Position numbers and translations under genes: made by a program
Shown here: piece after piece, positions 18,405-26,041 of the stretch
Layout of the letters: each line of letters starts with the position of its first letter
Numbering within the stretch: the first letter of the stretch is position 1
Notes under the pieces: generated by a model
What the model was told of the DNA's origin: nothing
Database searches by the model: none
What the model saw: the letters and a program-made list of their open reading frames with translations, nothing else
Source: Acidimicrobiia bacterium
Lineage (GTDB): Bacteria; Actinomycetota; Acidimicrobiia; IMCC26256; JAENVU01
Length of the DNA stretch: 26,955 nt
Assembly: GCA_017882945.1 (NCBI GenBank)
Contig: JADGON010000129.1
Location: 1 to 26,955, forward strand
Direction of reading: 5' to 3'

Positions 18405-19577
18405 CTACACCTCCAGCTGCTCGCGCGGGTTCCCGGGGAACGCGGCGGCGAACGCTTCCAGCGCCTGGCGCTGCTCGTCGTTGAGCTTGGTCGGGACGTC
18501 GATGTCGTAGGTCACCAGCAGATCACCGGACGAGCCCTTGGCCGGCGCGATGCCCCGGCCCTTGACCTTCTGGGTCGTGCCGCCCTTCGTCCCACCCTTC
18601 ACCTTGAGGGTGACCGGGTCCGTGAGCGTCGGCACCTTCACCCGCGCACCGAGCGCGGCTTCCGCGATGGTGAGGGGCACGTGCACGGTCAGGTCGAGCT
18701 TGCCCTTGCGCCCGAAGATCGGGTGCGGGCGGACGTGGACGACCACGTAGAGATCGCCGGAAGGCCCGCCGTTCGCCCCGGCGCCGCCGCGCTCCTTGAC
18801 CCGGATCCGTTGCCCGTCGTCGACACCGGCCGGGATCTTCACCTTGACCTCGCGGGGACGGACCTCGACCCCGGTCCCGCGGCAGTGCGAGCACGGGGTG
18901 GTGATGATCGCCCCACGCCCACCGCACGTGGGACAGACCTGGGAGAACGAGAACGGTCCCTGGTCGACCGCGATCTGTCCGGACCCGCCGCAGTCGGGGC
19001 ACGTCTCGGGTCTCGTTCCTGGCGCGGCACCGCTCCCGTGGCACACCGAGCACGCGGCCTCCGCCGTGAACGACACCGACGTGGTCACACCATGGATCGC
19101 GTCCATGAAGTCGAGGTGCAGCTCGGTCTCGAGGTCCGAGCCGCGCTGCGGCGCGTGCCGTGCGTTGCGGCCGCGTCCTCTGCCGAACCCACCGCGCCCG
19201 CCCCGCCCGCCGGGCGCGCCACCCCCGAACAGCCCACCGAGCAGGTCCGAGAAGTCGACGCCTTCTTCGAACGTGAAACCCTCACCACCCGCGCCGAAGC
19301 CCCCCGGCCCGCCGGGACCGGCGCTGTACGCGCCGGACGCGACCATGCTCCGGACCTCGTCGTACTCCTTGCGCTTCGTCGCGTCAGAGAGCACGTCGTT
19401 GGCCGCCGAGACCTCCTTGAACTTCTCCTCGGCCTCGCGGTTTCCCGGGTTCGCGTCGGGGTGGTACTGCTTCGCCAGCTTGCGGTAGGCGCGCGTGATC
19501 TCCTTCTCGGTCGCACCCTGGGGGACGCCGAGTACCGAGTAGTAGTCCTTGTCGAACCACTCACGCTGCGGTGCCAT
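18405..19577 (-). CDS. dnaJ: Co-chaperone DnaJ (Hsp40)
   Basis: DnaJ delivers unfolded clients to DnaK and stimulates its ATPase. The 390-residue type I protein has a J-domain with HPD at 39-41, a Gly/Phe-rich stretch (about 82-135) and a zinc-binding domain. The zinc domain has four CxxCxGxG repeats: CSVCHGSG, CPDCGGSG, CPTCGGRG and CSHCRGTG. The client-binding C-terminal domains follow. The N-terminus (MAPQREWFDKDYYSVLGV) is like that of actinobacterial DnaJ1, the copy linked to dnaK. The G/F region contains a Gly/Arg-rich run (GGRGGRGGFGRGRGR) that is longer and more basic than usual. It starts 4 nt after grpE and is followed 4 nt later by hspR. Confidence 0.96.
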   Translation of the reverse strand: MAPQREWFDKDYYSVLGVPQGATEKEITRAYRKLAKQYHPDANPGNREAEEKFKEVSAANDVLSDATKRKEYDEVRSMVASGAYSAGPGGPGGFGAGGEGFTFEEGVDFSDLLGGLFGGGAPGGRGGRGGFGRGRGRNARHAPQRGSDLETELHLDFMDAIHGVTTSVSFTAEAACSVCHGSGAAPGTRPETCPDCGGSGQIAVDQGPFSFSQVCPTCGGRGAIITTPCSHCRGTGVEVRPREVKVKIPAGVDDGQRIRVKERGGAGANGGPSGDLYVVVHVRPHPIFGRKGKLDLTVHVPLTIAEAALGARVKVPTLTDPVTLKVKGGTKGGTTQKVKGRGIAPAKGSSGDLLVTYDIDVPTKLNDEQRQALEAFAAAFPGNPREQLEV

Positions 19578-19581
19578 CGGG

Positions 19582-20127
19582 CTATCTCGCTACCTTCACC
19601 ATCGCCGGTCGGAGCACGCGACCCTTCAACCGGTACCCGGTGCGGAGGATGTCCGCCACCACCGGCTCGCCGTCGCCTTCTTCCTGGAGCACGGCTTCGT
19701 GCTCGTTGGGGTCGAACGGCTTCCCGGCTGCATCGATCCGCTCGACGCCGGCCTTCTCCATCACTCCGAGCAGCTCGGCGTAGACGAGCTCGACGCCCTT
19801 GCGGAGCTTGTCGTCCGCGTCGATGAGCGCGCCGAGCGCGAGCTCGAACGAGTCGAGCACCGGGAGGAGCTGCTCGACGAGACCCTCGGTGGCCCGCTCG
19901 GTGGTCTCGAGCTGACGCCGTTGCATCTGCTTCTTGTAGTTCTCGAAGTCCGCCTGGATCTGCTGGGCGAGCGCGCGCATCTCGTCGCGCTCGCCGGTCA
20001 GCCGGGAGAGGTCGGCTTCGAGGGCTGCACCGGCCTCGGCCTCGGCCTCCGCGGCGTCACCGATCGTCTCGGTGCCGCTCGCGTCGGCCTCAGCCGCGGT
20101 GTGCACGTCGTTGGTCTCGGGCTCCAC
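19582..20127 (-). CDS. grpE: Nucleotide exchange factor GrpE
   Basis: GrpE opens the DnaK nucleotide site to release ADP. The 181-residue protein begins with an acidic, Ala/Glu-rich disordered tail (about 1-38). A long coiled-coil helix follows (about 38-95, including DFENYKKQMQRR), then a four-helix segment and the beta-wing with the signature PFDPNEHEAVL and VLRPAMVKVA at the end. The GTG start lies 2 nt downstream of the dnaK stop; dnaJ follows after 4 nt. The order dnaK-grpE-dnaJ-hspR is the standard actinobacterial arrangement. Nothing is missing. Confidence 0.95.
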   Translation of the reverse strand: MEPETNDVHTAAEADASGTETIGDAAEAEAEAGAALEADLSRLTGERDEMRALAQQIQADFENYKKQMQRRQLETTERATEGLVEQLLPVLDSFELALGALIDADDKLRKGVELVYAELLGVMEKAGVERIDAAGKPFDPNEHEAVLQEEGDGEPVVADILRTGYRLKGRVLRPAMVKVAR

Positions 20128-20129
20128 GG

Positions 20130-21980
20130 TCAGGCGCCCTTCGCCTCGCCCTCGTCGACGATCTCGGCCTCGGCGACCTCGTCGTCGCTCGGAGGCGGAG
20201 AGCCGGCGCCCGGGCCCGCACCTGCATCAGCCGCGTTCTGCGCCGCCGATGCCGACGCGTAGAGGCGCTGGGCGAACTCCTGGCTCGCGGACACGAGACC
20301 CTCGTGCGCCCGCTTGACCGCCTCGATGTCCGTGCCGGCCAGCGCGTCCTTGAGCGCCTTGAGCTCGGTGTCGATCTTCTCGCGCTCGGCGGGCTCGACC
20401 TTCTCGCCCTGATCCTTCAGGAGCTTCTCGGTCTGGAAGACGAGGTTGTCCGCGTTGTTCCGGACCTCCGCCTCCTCGCGCCGCTGGCGGTCCTCCTCGG
20501 CGTGAGCTTCCGCGTCCTTCATCATGCGGTCGATCTCGTCCTTGCCGAGTGCGGTGCCACCGGTGATCGTCATCTGCTGCTCGCGACCGGTCCCGAGGTC
20601 CTTGGCGGAGACGTTCACGATGCCGTTGGCGTCGATGTCGAACGTCACCTCGATCTGGGGAACGCCTCGCGGTGCGGGCGGGATGCCGACCAGCTGGAAC
20701 GTGCCGAGCGTGTGGTTCCGATACGCCATGTCGCTCTCACCCTGCAGCACCTTGATCTCCACCGAAGGCTGGTTCTCGTCCGCGGTGGTGAACACCTCGG
20801 AGCGCTTGGTGGGGATCGTGGTGTTGCGCTCGATGAGCTTCGTCATGATCTGGCCCTTGGTCTCGATGCCGAGGGACAGCGGCGTGACGTCGAGGAGCAG
20901 CACGTCCTTCACGTCGCCCTTGAGCACGCCGGCCTGGATCGCGGCACCGACGGCCACGGCCTCGTCCGGGTTGATGCCCTTGTCGCCTTCCTTGCCGGTC
21001 AGCTCCTTGAGGAGATCCGAGACCGCAGGCATGCGGGTCGAACCACCGACGAGCAGTACCCGGTCGATCTGGTCCTTCGTGAGGCCGGCGTCGCGAATCG
21101 CCTGGTCGAACGGGCCGCGGCAGGCGTCGAGCAGGTCGTGGGTGAGCTCCTGGAACTTCGCCCTCGAGAGCGTGAGCTCCAGGTGCAGCGGCCCCTCGGA
21201 GGTGGCGGTGATGAACGGCAGGTTGATGCTCGTCTCGGCCAGGCTCGACAGCTCGATCTTGGCCTTCTCGGCCGCTTCCTTGAGCCGCTGGGTGGCCATC
21301 TTGTCGGCGCCGAGGTCGACACCGTGCGCGTTCTTGAACTCGGCGATCATCCAGTCGATGATCCGCTGGTCCCAGTCGTCACCACCGAGGTGCGTGTTGC
21401 CGGCGGTCGACTTCACCTCGAACACGCCTTCGCCGAGCTCGAGCACGGACACGTCGAACGTGCCGCCGCCGAGGTCGAAGACGAGGACGGTGATGTCGTT
21501 GTCCTTCTCGAGGCCGTACGCCAGCGATGCCGCGGTGGGCTCGTTGATGATGCGGAGGACCTCGAGGCCCGCGATCTCGCCGGCTTCCTTCGTCGCCTGA
21601 CGCTCGGCGTCACCGAAGTACGCCGGGACGGTCACGACGGCCTGGGTCACCGTGTCACCGAAGTACGCCTCGGCGTCCCGCTTGAGCTTCTGCAGGATCC
21701 GGGCGGAGATCTCCTGGGCGTTGTACTTCTTCCCGTCGATGTCGACGGTCCAGTCGGTGCCGATGTGGCGCTTCACGGAACGGATCGTCCGGTCGGGGTT
21801 CGTGATCGCCTGGCGCTTGGCCACCTCGCCAACGAGGACCTCGCCGGTCTTGGAGAACGCGACGACCGACGGCGTGGTGCGGTTCCCCTCGGCGTTGGGG
21901 ATGACGACCGGCTCGCCCGCCTCGAGCACCGAGACGACCGAGTTCGTGGTACCGAGGTCGATTCCTACGGCCTTGGGCAT
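20130..21980 (-). CDS. dnaK: Molecular chaperone DnaK (Hsp70)
   Basis: DnaK binds exposed hydrophobic segments in an ATP-controlled cycle and works with ClpB on aggregates. In actinobacteria it also assists HspR. The 616-residue protein has the nucleotide-binding domain motifs GIDLGTTNS (6-14), VPAYFGDAERQATKEAG, NEPTAASLAYG, DLGGGTFDVSVLE and LLVGGSTRMP. The substrate domain has LLLDVTPLSLGIETKG, and the protein ends in an acidic tail (EVAEAEIVDEGEAKGA). VPAYFG replaces the more common VPAYFN. I chose the ATG at 21980, which gives the universal MPKAVGIDLGTT and has GGAGG 8 nt upstream. An in-frame upstream start would add about 29 non-conserved residues. It is the first gene of the chaperone operon, with a HAIR-like site 68-88 nt upstream. 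Confidence 0.98.
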   Translation of the reverse strand: MPKAVGIDLGTTNSVVSVLEAGEPVVIPNAEGNRTTPSVVAFSKTGEVLVGEVAKRQAITNPDRTIRSVKRHIGTDWTVDIDGKKYNAQEISARILQKLKRDAEAYFGDTVTQAVVTVPAYFGDAERQATKEAGEIAGLEVLRIINEPTAASLAYGLEKDNDITVLVFDLGGGTFDVSVLELGEGVFEVKSTAGNTHLGGDDWDQRIIDWMIAEFKNAHGVDLGADKMATQRLKEAAEKAKIELSSLAETSINLPFITATSEGPLHLELTLSRAKFQELTHDLLDACRGPFDQAIRDAGLTKDQIDRVLLVGGSTRMPAVSDLLKELTGKEGDKGINPDEAVAVGAAIQAGVLKGDVKDVLLLDVTPLSLGIETKGQIMTKLIERNTTIPTKRSEVFTTADENQPSVEIKVLQGESDMAYRNHTLGTFQLVGIPPAPRGVPQIEVTFDIDANGIVNVSAKDLGTGREQQMTITGGTALGKDEIDRMMKDAEAHAEEDRQRREEAEVRNNADNLVFQTEKLLKDQGEKVEPAEREKIDTELKALKDALAGTDIEAVKRAHEGLVSASQEFAQRLYASASAAQNAADAGAGPGAGSPPPSDDEVAEAEIVDEGEAKGA

Positions 21981-22047
21981 GCTGTGAGCCTCCGAGATTC
22001 GAGTGTTCGTGTGGGAACTGGGACTTGTCTGCGGTCGTGCGGGAAAC

Positions 22048-22068
22048 CTTGAGTCGATCGTTAGCAAC
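22048..22068. promoter_or_regulatory. HAIR-like (HspR-binding) element upstream of dnaK
   Basis: CTTGAGT, 7 nt, then TAGCAAC. The first half-site is a perfect HAIR half; the second keeps only CAA, for 10 of 14 matches to CTTGAGT-N7-ACTCAAG at the exact spacing. It lies 68-88 nt before the dnaK ATG and 78 nt before the divergent CNB gene at 22146, so HspR bound here could affect both directions. The identity of its regulator is inferred from hspR being the last gene of this operon. Confidence 0.6.
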
Positions 22069-22132
22069 TTCTATCAGTCGGGCGCTATTCCCCCGAAACC
22101 GAGGATCCCTTTCGCCGTGCGACCTGCTCGTT

Positions 22133-22138
22133 TAGATT
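22133..22138 (+). promoter_or_regulatory. -10 element of a probable leaderless transcript
   Basis: TAGATT (TANNNT) ends 7 nt before the ATG at 22146, so transcription would begin at or next to the start codon. There is no Shine-Dalgarno sequence in the intervening CCCTCCC. No convincing -35 box is seen. Confidence 0.5.
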
Positions 22139-22145
22139 CCCTCCC

Positions 22146-22571
22146 ATGTCGCGCCGTGATGCTTTCCTCGACCACCTCGCCCAAGTGCCGCTCTTCTCGG
22201 CCCTGTCCCGCAAGGAGCTGGCCCTCGTTGCCCGGCGGGCGGAGGACGTCAACGTCGATCCGGGCCGGGTGCTCGTGAGCGAGGGCTCCACGGGCAGCGA
22301 GTTCTTCGTCATCATCGAAGGGGACGCGGCCGTCAGCCGGCGGGGGCGCAAGATCGCGACGCTCGGCCCCGGCGACGCCTTCGGCGAGCTCGCACTGCTC
22401 GACAAGGCCCCCCGCAACGCGACCGTCACCGCGCAGACGGCCATGGAGGTCGTCGTGCTCGGCCAACGGGAGTTCGGCGGGCTGATCGACGAGGTACCCG
22501 GCTTCGCGCGCAAGCTGCTGGCCGGCATGGCACGACGACTGCGGGACGCGGACGCAAAATCCGTCCAGTGA
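22146..22571 (+). CDS. Stand-alone cyclic-nucleotide-binding domain protein, second copy
   Basis: The 141-residue protein is a single CNB domain with no effector domain. VPLFSALSRKEL and SEGSTGSEFFVIIEGD precede the phosphate-binding cassette FGELALLDKAPRNATV (79-94), with Glu81 and Arg90 conserved. The residue after the arginine is Asn, where the copy at 15716 has Ser and the phospholipase has Thr, so ligand preference may differ. A C-terminal helix ends the protein. It aligns end to end with the 15716-16159 protein and is probably a paralogue. It is divergent from dnaK across 165 nt and lies 37 nt upstream of the EtfD-like gene on the same strand. The start lacks a ribosome-binding site but has a -10 hexamer 7 nt upstream. 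Partner and role are unknown. Confidence 0.87.
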   Translation: MSRRDAFLDHLAQVPLFSALSRKELALVARRAEDVNVDPGRVLVSEGSTGSEFFVIIEGDAAVSRRGRKIATLGPGDAFGELALLDKAPRNATVTAQTAMEVVVLGQREFGGLIDEVPGFARKLLAGMARRLRDADAKSVQ

Positions 22572-22594
22572 GCCGCGCCACCGAGGTGTCGCGG

Positions 22595-22600
22595 TAGGTT
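22595..22600 (+). promoter_or_regulatory. -10 element of a possible leaderless transcript
   Basis: TAGGTT (TANNNT) ends 8 nt before the ATG at 22609, with CCCCGACC between and no Shine-Dalgarno sequence. It would give the EtfD-like gene its own start in addition to any readthrough from the CNB gene 37 nt upstream. No -35 box is evident. Confidence 0.4.
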
Positions 22601-22608
22601 CCCCGACC

Positions 22609-24840
22609 ATGCGCAGGTACCTGCCTCGGCCGCACCAGGTTGTCCTGCTCATCGGCTTCCTCACGGCACTCGGCGCGCTGGCATCCGGGCTCGCTCCGGA
22701 GCTGACGGGCTGGCACGACGACTCGACCGTCGCGCGCGAGGTCTTCATCAACATCCCGAAGCCGCTCGAGGTCGCCTTCTACCTCGCGGTGTCGACCGCC
22801 CTGTTCCTCGTCTCGTGGCTCGTGTCGCTGCGGGTGCGCAACTACGAGCGTGGCAAGCCGGACAACCGCCGGACCACGAAGGACAACGTCCACCGCCGCA
22901 TGCGTGACTTCCGCAGTGGCGTCTGGATGCGCACGCTGCTGCGTGACCCCGCGGCGGGTGTCATGCACTCGCTCATCTACTTCGGCTTCCTCGTGCTCTT
23001 CATCGTCACGCTGGTCCTGGAGGTCGACCACCAGCTGCCGTCCTCGTTGAAGTTCCTCCACGGCCGGACGTACGAGGGCTACGCGTTCATCGGTGACCTC
23101 TTCGGGCTCGTGTTCCTGACCGGGATCCTCTGGGCGTTCGCACGCCGCTACGGCCAGCGGCCGTACCGCATCCGGATCAAGACCAAGCCCGAGCACCTCG
23201 TCATCCTCGTGACGTTCCTCGCGATCGCGGTCACCGGCTTCACGACCGAGGCGTTCCGGATCGCCGCGCTGCGCAGCTCCGCCGGCTCGGCGGCCAACTT
23301 CGAGAAGTGGTCGTTCGTCGGTTGGGCGCTGTCAGGGGTCGTGAAGAGCTGGAGCGTCGGCGGCCTGCACGACGCGCACCGTTGGTCGTGGAGCATCCAC
23401 GTGATCGCGTTTCTCGGCTTCCTCGTGATCCTGCCGACCACGATGCTGCGCCACATGGTCACGAGCCCGATGAACATGTACCTGAAGGACCGCCCGCGGC
23501 CCAAGGGTGCGATGCGCGAGATGCCGAACCTCATGGAGACCGAGCTCGAGACGTTCGGCGCATCCACGGTCGAGGACTTCACCTGGAAGCAGCTGTTCGA
23601 CACGGACGCGTGCACGGTGTGCGGCCGGTGCACGTCGGTCTGCCCCGCGCACGCGACGGGCAAGCCGCTCGATCCCCGCGAGATCGTGCTCAAGACCGGC
23701 GAGGTGATGAACGCCACGGGCTCGCCCCCGACCTCACCTCCCGTGGGCACCGACGTGGAGATCAAGGTCACCGCGGACAACCTGTTCGAGCGCATCACGT
23801 CCGCCGAGCTGTGGTCGTGCACGACGTGCAAGGCCTGCGACGAGATCTGCCCGGTGAACATCGAGATCCTCGACAAGATCCTCGACATGCGCCGCTACCT
23901 CTCGCTCATGGAGAGCGACTTCCCGGTCGAGCTCGGCAACACGTACCGCTCGATGGAGAACTCCGGCAACGTCTACGGCATGAACCAGGCCGAGCGTGGC
24001 GATTGGGCCGCGGGGCTGGAGGGCGTCGAGATCGTCGACCCGGGCTCGAGCTTCGATCACGAGTACCTGTACTGGATCGGCTGCGCAGGCTCGTTCGACG
24101 ACCGCAACAAGAAGACGAGCCGCGCCGTCTCGAAGCTGCTCCAGCGGGCGGGCATCGACTTCGCGATCCTCGGTCCGAGCGAGCTCTGCACGGGTGACCC
24201 GGCGCGGCGCTCCGGCAACGAGTACATCTTCCAGATGCTCGCGATGCAGAACATCGAGGCGCTCGACGGGCTCGGCGTGCGCAAGATCATCACGCAGTGC
24301 CCGCACTGCTTCAACACGCTCAAGAACGAGTACCCGCAGCTGAACGGCCACTACGAGGTCGTGCACCACTCCGAGTTCCTGATGGAGCTGATCGCCGACG
24401 GCCGCCTGTCCATGGCCGGCGCATCACTCGCCGAGCGGGTCACGTACCACGACTCCTGCTACCTCGGCCGTCACAACGACGTGTACCTCGCGCCCCGGAA
24501 GGTCATCGGCTCGCTCGCCGGGATCGACATCGTCGAGATGCCCCGCAACGGCACCAAGGGCATGTGCTGCGGCGCCGGCGGCGCCCGCATGTGGATGGAA
24601 GAGACGATCGGCAAGAAGGTCAACGTCGAGCGGACCCAGGAAGCGCTCGCGACCGGAGCCGAGCGCATCGCGGTGGCGTGCCCGTTCTGCTACGTGATGA
24701 TGGACGACGGCGTGAAGGGCGAGGGGCGCGACGAGGACGTCAAGGTCCAGGACATCGCCGAGATGCTGCTCGAGTCGCTCGAGAACGAAGCGTCGGTGCC
24801 CGCACCCGCCTCCGCGACGGACTTCGAGCCCGGCATCTAG
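22609..24840 (+). CDS. Membrane heme b/Fe-S/CCG-domain oxidoreductase, EtfD (Rv0338c)-like
   Basis: This protein probably passes electrons from electron-transfer flavoprotein (fatty acid beta-oxidation) to menaquinone, as proposed for mycobacterial EtfD. The 743-residue protein has a NarI-like membrane half with about six helices (near 10-29, 54-74, 118-138, 160-180, 197-215, 260-282). Candidate heme histidines are His120 and His264. A ferredoxin domain follows with two [4Fe-4S] sets, Cys335/338/341/345 and Cys404/407/410/414. Two HdrB-like CCG domains come next: the first has Cys492, Cys527 (CTG, not CCG) and Cys564/567; the second has Cys617, Cys653-654 and Cys691/694. The loss of one Cys in the first repeat (CTGDPARR) appears to be a family trait. 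No etfAB is in the window. A glycolate or HdrDE-type role is the alternative. Its TAG overlaps the stop of tag on the other strand. Confidence 0.87.
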   Translation: MRRYLPRPHQVVLLIGFLTALGALASGLAPELTGWHDDSTVAREVFINIPKPLEVAFYLAVSTALFLVSWLVSLRVRNYERGKPDNRRTTKDNVHRRMRDFRSGVWMRTLLRDPAAGVMHSLIYFGFLVLFIVTLVLEVDHQLPSSLKFLHGRTYEGYAFIGDLFGLVFLTGILWAFARRYGQRPYRIRIKTKPEHLVILVTFLAIAVTGFTTEAFRIAALRSSAGSAANFEKWSFVGWALSGVVKSWSVGGLHDAHRWSWSIHVIAFLGFLVILPTTMLRHMVTSPMNMYLKDRPRPKGAMREMPNLMETELETFGASTVEDFTWKQLFDTDACTVCGRCTSVCPAHATGKPLDPREIVLKTGEVMNATGSPPTSPPVGTDVEIKVTADNLFERITSAELWSCTTCKACDEICPVNIEILDKILDMRRYLSLMESDFPVELGNTYRSMENSGNVYGMNQAERGDWAAGLEGVEIVDPGSSFDHEYLYWIGCAGSFDDRNKKTSRAVSKLLQRAGIDFAILGPSELCTGDPARRSGNEYIFQMLAMQNIEALDGLGVRKIITQCPHCFNTLKNEYPQLNGHYEVVHHSEFLMELIADGRLSMAGASLAERVTYHDSCYLGRHNDVYLAPRKVIGSLAGIDIVEMPRNGTKGMCCGAGGARMWMEETIGKKVNVERTQEALATGAERIAVACPFCYVMMDDGVKGEGRDEDVKVQDIAEMLLESLENEASVPAPASATDFEPGI

Positions 24841-25439
24841 GCCGTTCGCTTCGCGCGGGTCGGCTTCCCGCCGAGCTGTCTCCACCTGAAGCAGTCGACC
24901 ATGTGGTCGTTCACCATGCCGACGGACTGCATCAACGCGTACATGGTCGTCGGGCCCACGAAGCGGAAGCCACGCTTCTTCATGTCCTTGCTCATCGCCA
25001 GGGAGATCGGGGTCTGCGCGTCCAACGTCGACGTGTCGCGATGCCGGTTCACCATGGTCTCGCCGTCGACGAACGACCAGAGATAGGCGTCGAGGCTGCC
25101 GAGCTCGCGCTGCACCGCGCGCACCGCCCGCGCGTTCGCGACCGTCGACTCGATCTTGGCCCGGTTGCGAACGATCCCGGGGTCGCGGAGCAATCGCTCG
25201 ACCTTCGCCGAGGTGAAGCGAGCGACCTTCGCCGGATCGAACCCGGCGAACGCCGCTCGGTATCCCTCGCGCTTGCGCAGGATCGTCGACCACGAGAGTC
25301 CGGCTTGCGCACCTTCGAGCGAGATCTTCTCGAAGAGCCGCTGGTCGTCGTGCTGGGGAACGCCCCACTCGTCGTCGTGGTACGCGACCATCGCCGGATC
25401 GGTGCCCGCCCAGGAGCAGCGAGCCGGCTCGGGCGTCAT
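24837..25439 (-). CDS. tag: DNA-3-methyladenine glycosylase I
   Basis: Tag removes 3-methyladenine from alkylated DNA, the first step of base excision repair. The 200-residue protein matches the family in length and pattern: RCSWAGTDP, YHDDEWGVP, LFEKISLEGAQAGLSWSTIL and GFRFVGPTTMYALMQSVGMVNDH in two consecutive parts. The zinc site of the E. coli enzyme is preserved as Cys8, His21, His179 and Cys183. The ATG at 25439 is chosen because its ATGA overlaps the dcd stop (25436-25439). The open frame upstream lies within dcd and is not coding. Its stop and that of the converging EtfD-like gene share the palindrome CTAG (24837-24840), leaving no room for a terminator between them. Confidence 0.94.
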   Translation of the reverse strand: MTPEPARCSWAGTDPAMVAYHDDEWGVPQHDDQRLFEKISLEGAQAGLSWSTILRKREGYRAAFAGFDPAKVARFTSAKVERLLRDPGIVRNRAKIESTVANARAVRAVQRELGSLDAYLWSFVDGETMVNRHRDTSTLDAQTPISLAMSKDMKKRGFRFVGPTTMYALMQSVGMVNDHMVDCFRWRQLGGKPTRAKRTA

Positions 25440-26011
25440 TCCTCGACGTCTCGGAAGTTGAGGTAGTAGCGGCTCGGAGTCGGACCCCGTTGACCCTGGT
25501 ACTTCGAGCCCTTCTCCTTGCTGCCGTACGGGTGGTCGGCCGGCGTCGACATCTCGAAGAACGAGATCTGACCGATCTTCATCCTCGGGTACAGCGCGAT
25601 CGGCAGCGTCGCGACGTTCGACAGCTCGAGGGTGAGATGCCCGTCCCAACCCGCATCGACGAAGCCCGCGGTCGAGTGGATGAGCAGGCCGAGCCGGCCC
25701 AGGGAGCTCTTCCCCTCGAGCCGGGCGACCAGGTCGTCGGGCAGCGCGACGCGCTCGTAGGTGGAGCCGAGCACGAACTCGCCGGGGTGGAGGATGAACG
25801 CTTCGCCGTCGGAGATCTCGACGAGCTCGGTCAGGTCCTCCTGGGGCTGCTTCGGATCGATGTACGGCGTGGTGTCGTTGCGGAACACCCGGAAGTAGCG
25901 ATCGATGTGCAGGTCGACCGATGACGGCTGGACGTCTCGATCGTCGAGCGGGTCGATGACCACGCGGCCGGCCGCGAGGGCTTCCCTGATGGAACGATCG
26001 GAGAGGATCAC
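25436..26011 (-). CDS. dcd: dCTP deaminase, probably bifunctional with dUTPase activity
   Basis: Dcd supplies dUMP for thymidylate synthesis. The 191-residue protein has EGKSSLGRLGLLIHSTAGF (KSSLGR at 101-106), Glu129 as catalytic residue in LTLEL, and the C-terminal lid GSKYQGQRGPTPSR. Ala115 in HSTAG is the residue found in the M. tuberculosis enzyme, which makes dUMP directly from dCTP. This suggests the bifunctional type that avoids free dUTP. The GTG start at 26011 has no Shine-Dalgarno sequence but a TAGAGT hexamer 8 nt upstream. It is co-transcribed with tag (ATGA overlap) and divergent from the membrane protein at 26204. Confidence 0.94.
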   Translation of the reverse strand: MILSDRSIREALAAGRVVIDPLDDRDVQPSSVDLHIDRYFRVFRNDTTPYIDPKQPQEDLTELVEISDGEAFILHPGEFVLGSTYERVALPDDLVARLEGKSSLGRLGLLIHSTAGFVDAGWDGHLTLELSNVATLPIALYPRMKIGQISFFEMSTPADHPYGSKEKGSKYQGQRGPTPSRYYLNFRDVEE

Positions 26012-26019
26012 GGTGCGGG

Positions 26020-26025
26020 ACTCTA
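26020..26025 (-). promoter_or_regulatory. -10 element of a probable leaderless dcd-tag transcript
   Basis: On the minus strand TAGAGT (TANNNT) ends 8 nt before the dcd GTG, with CCCGCACC between and no Shine-Dalgarno sequence. The layout is the same as at 22133 and 22595. No clear -35 box is seen. Confidence 0.45.
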
Positions 26026-26041
26026 CCGATCGCCGGGATCC

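Noticed and set aside
19140..19330. Gly/Arg-rich repetitive run in dnaJ as a possible tandem repeat element
   Set aside because: It is the expected Gly/Phe-rich linker of DnaJ with irregular codon repeats, not a DNA repeat.
24184..24210. First CCG domain of the EtfD-like protein has CTG instead of CCG, suggesting a lost cluster ligand
   Set aside because: CTGDPARR at this place appears to be the normal form in this protein family, with the second CCG domain intact.
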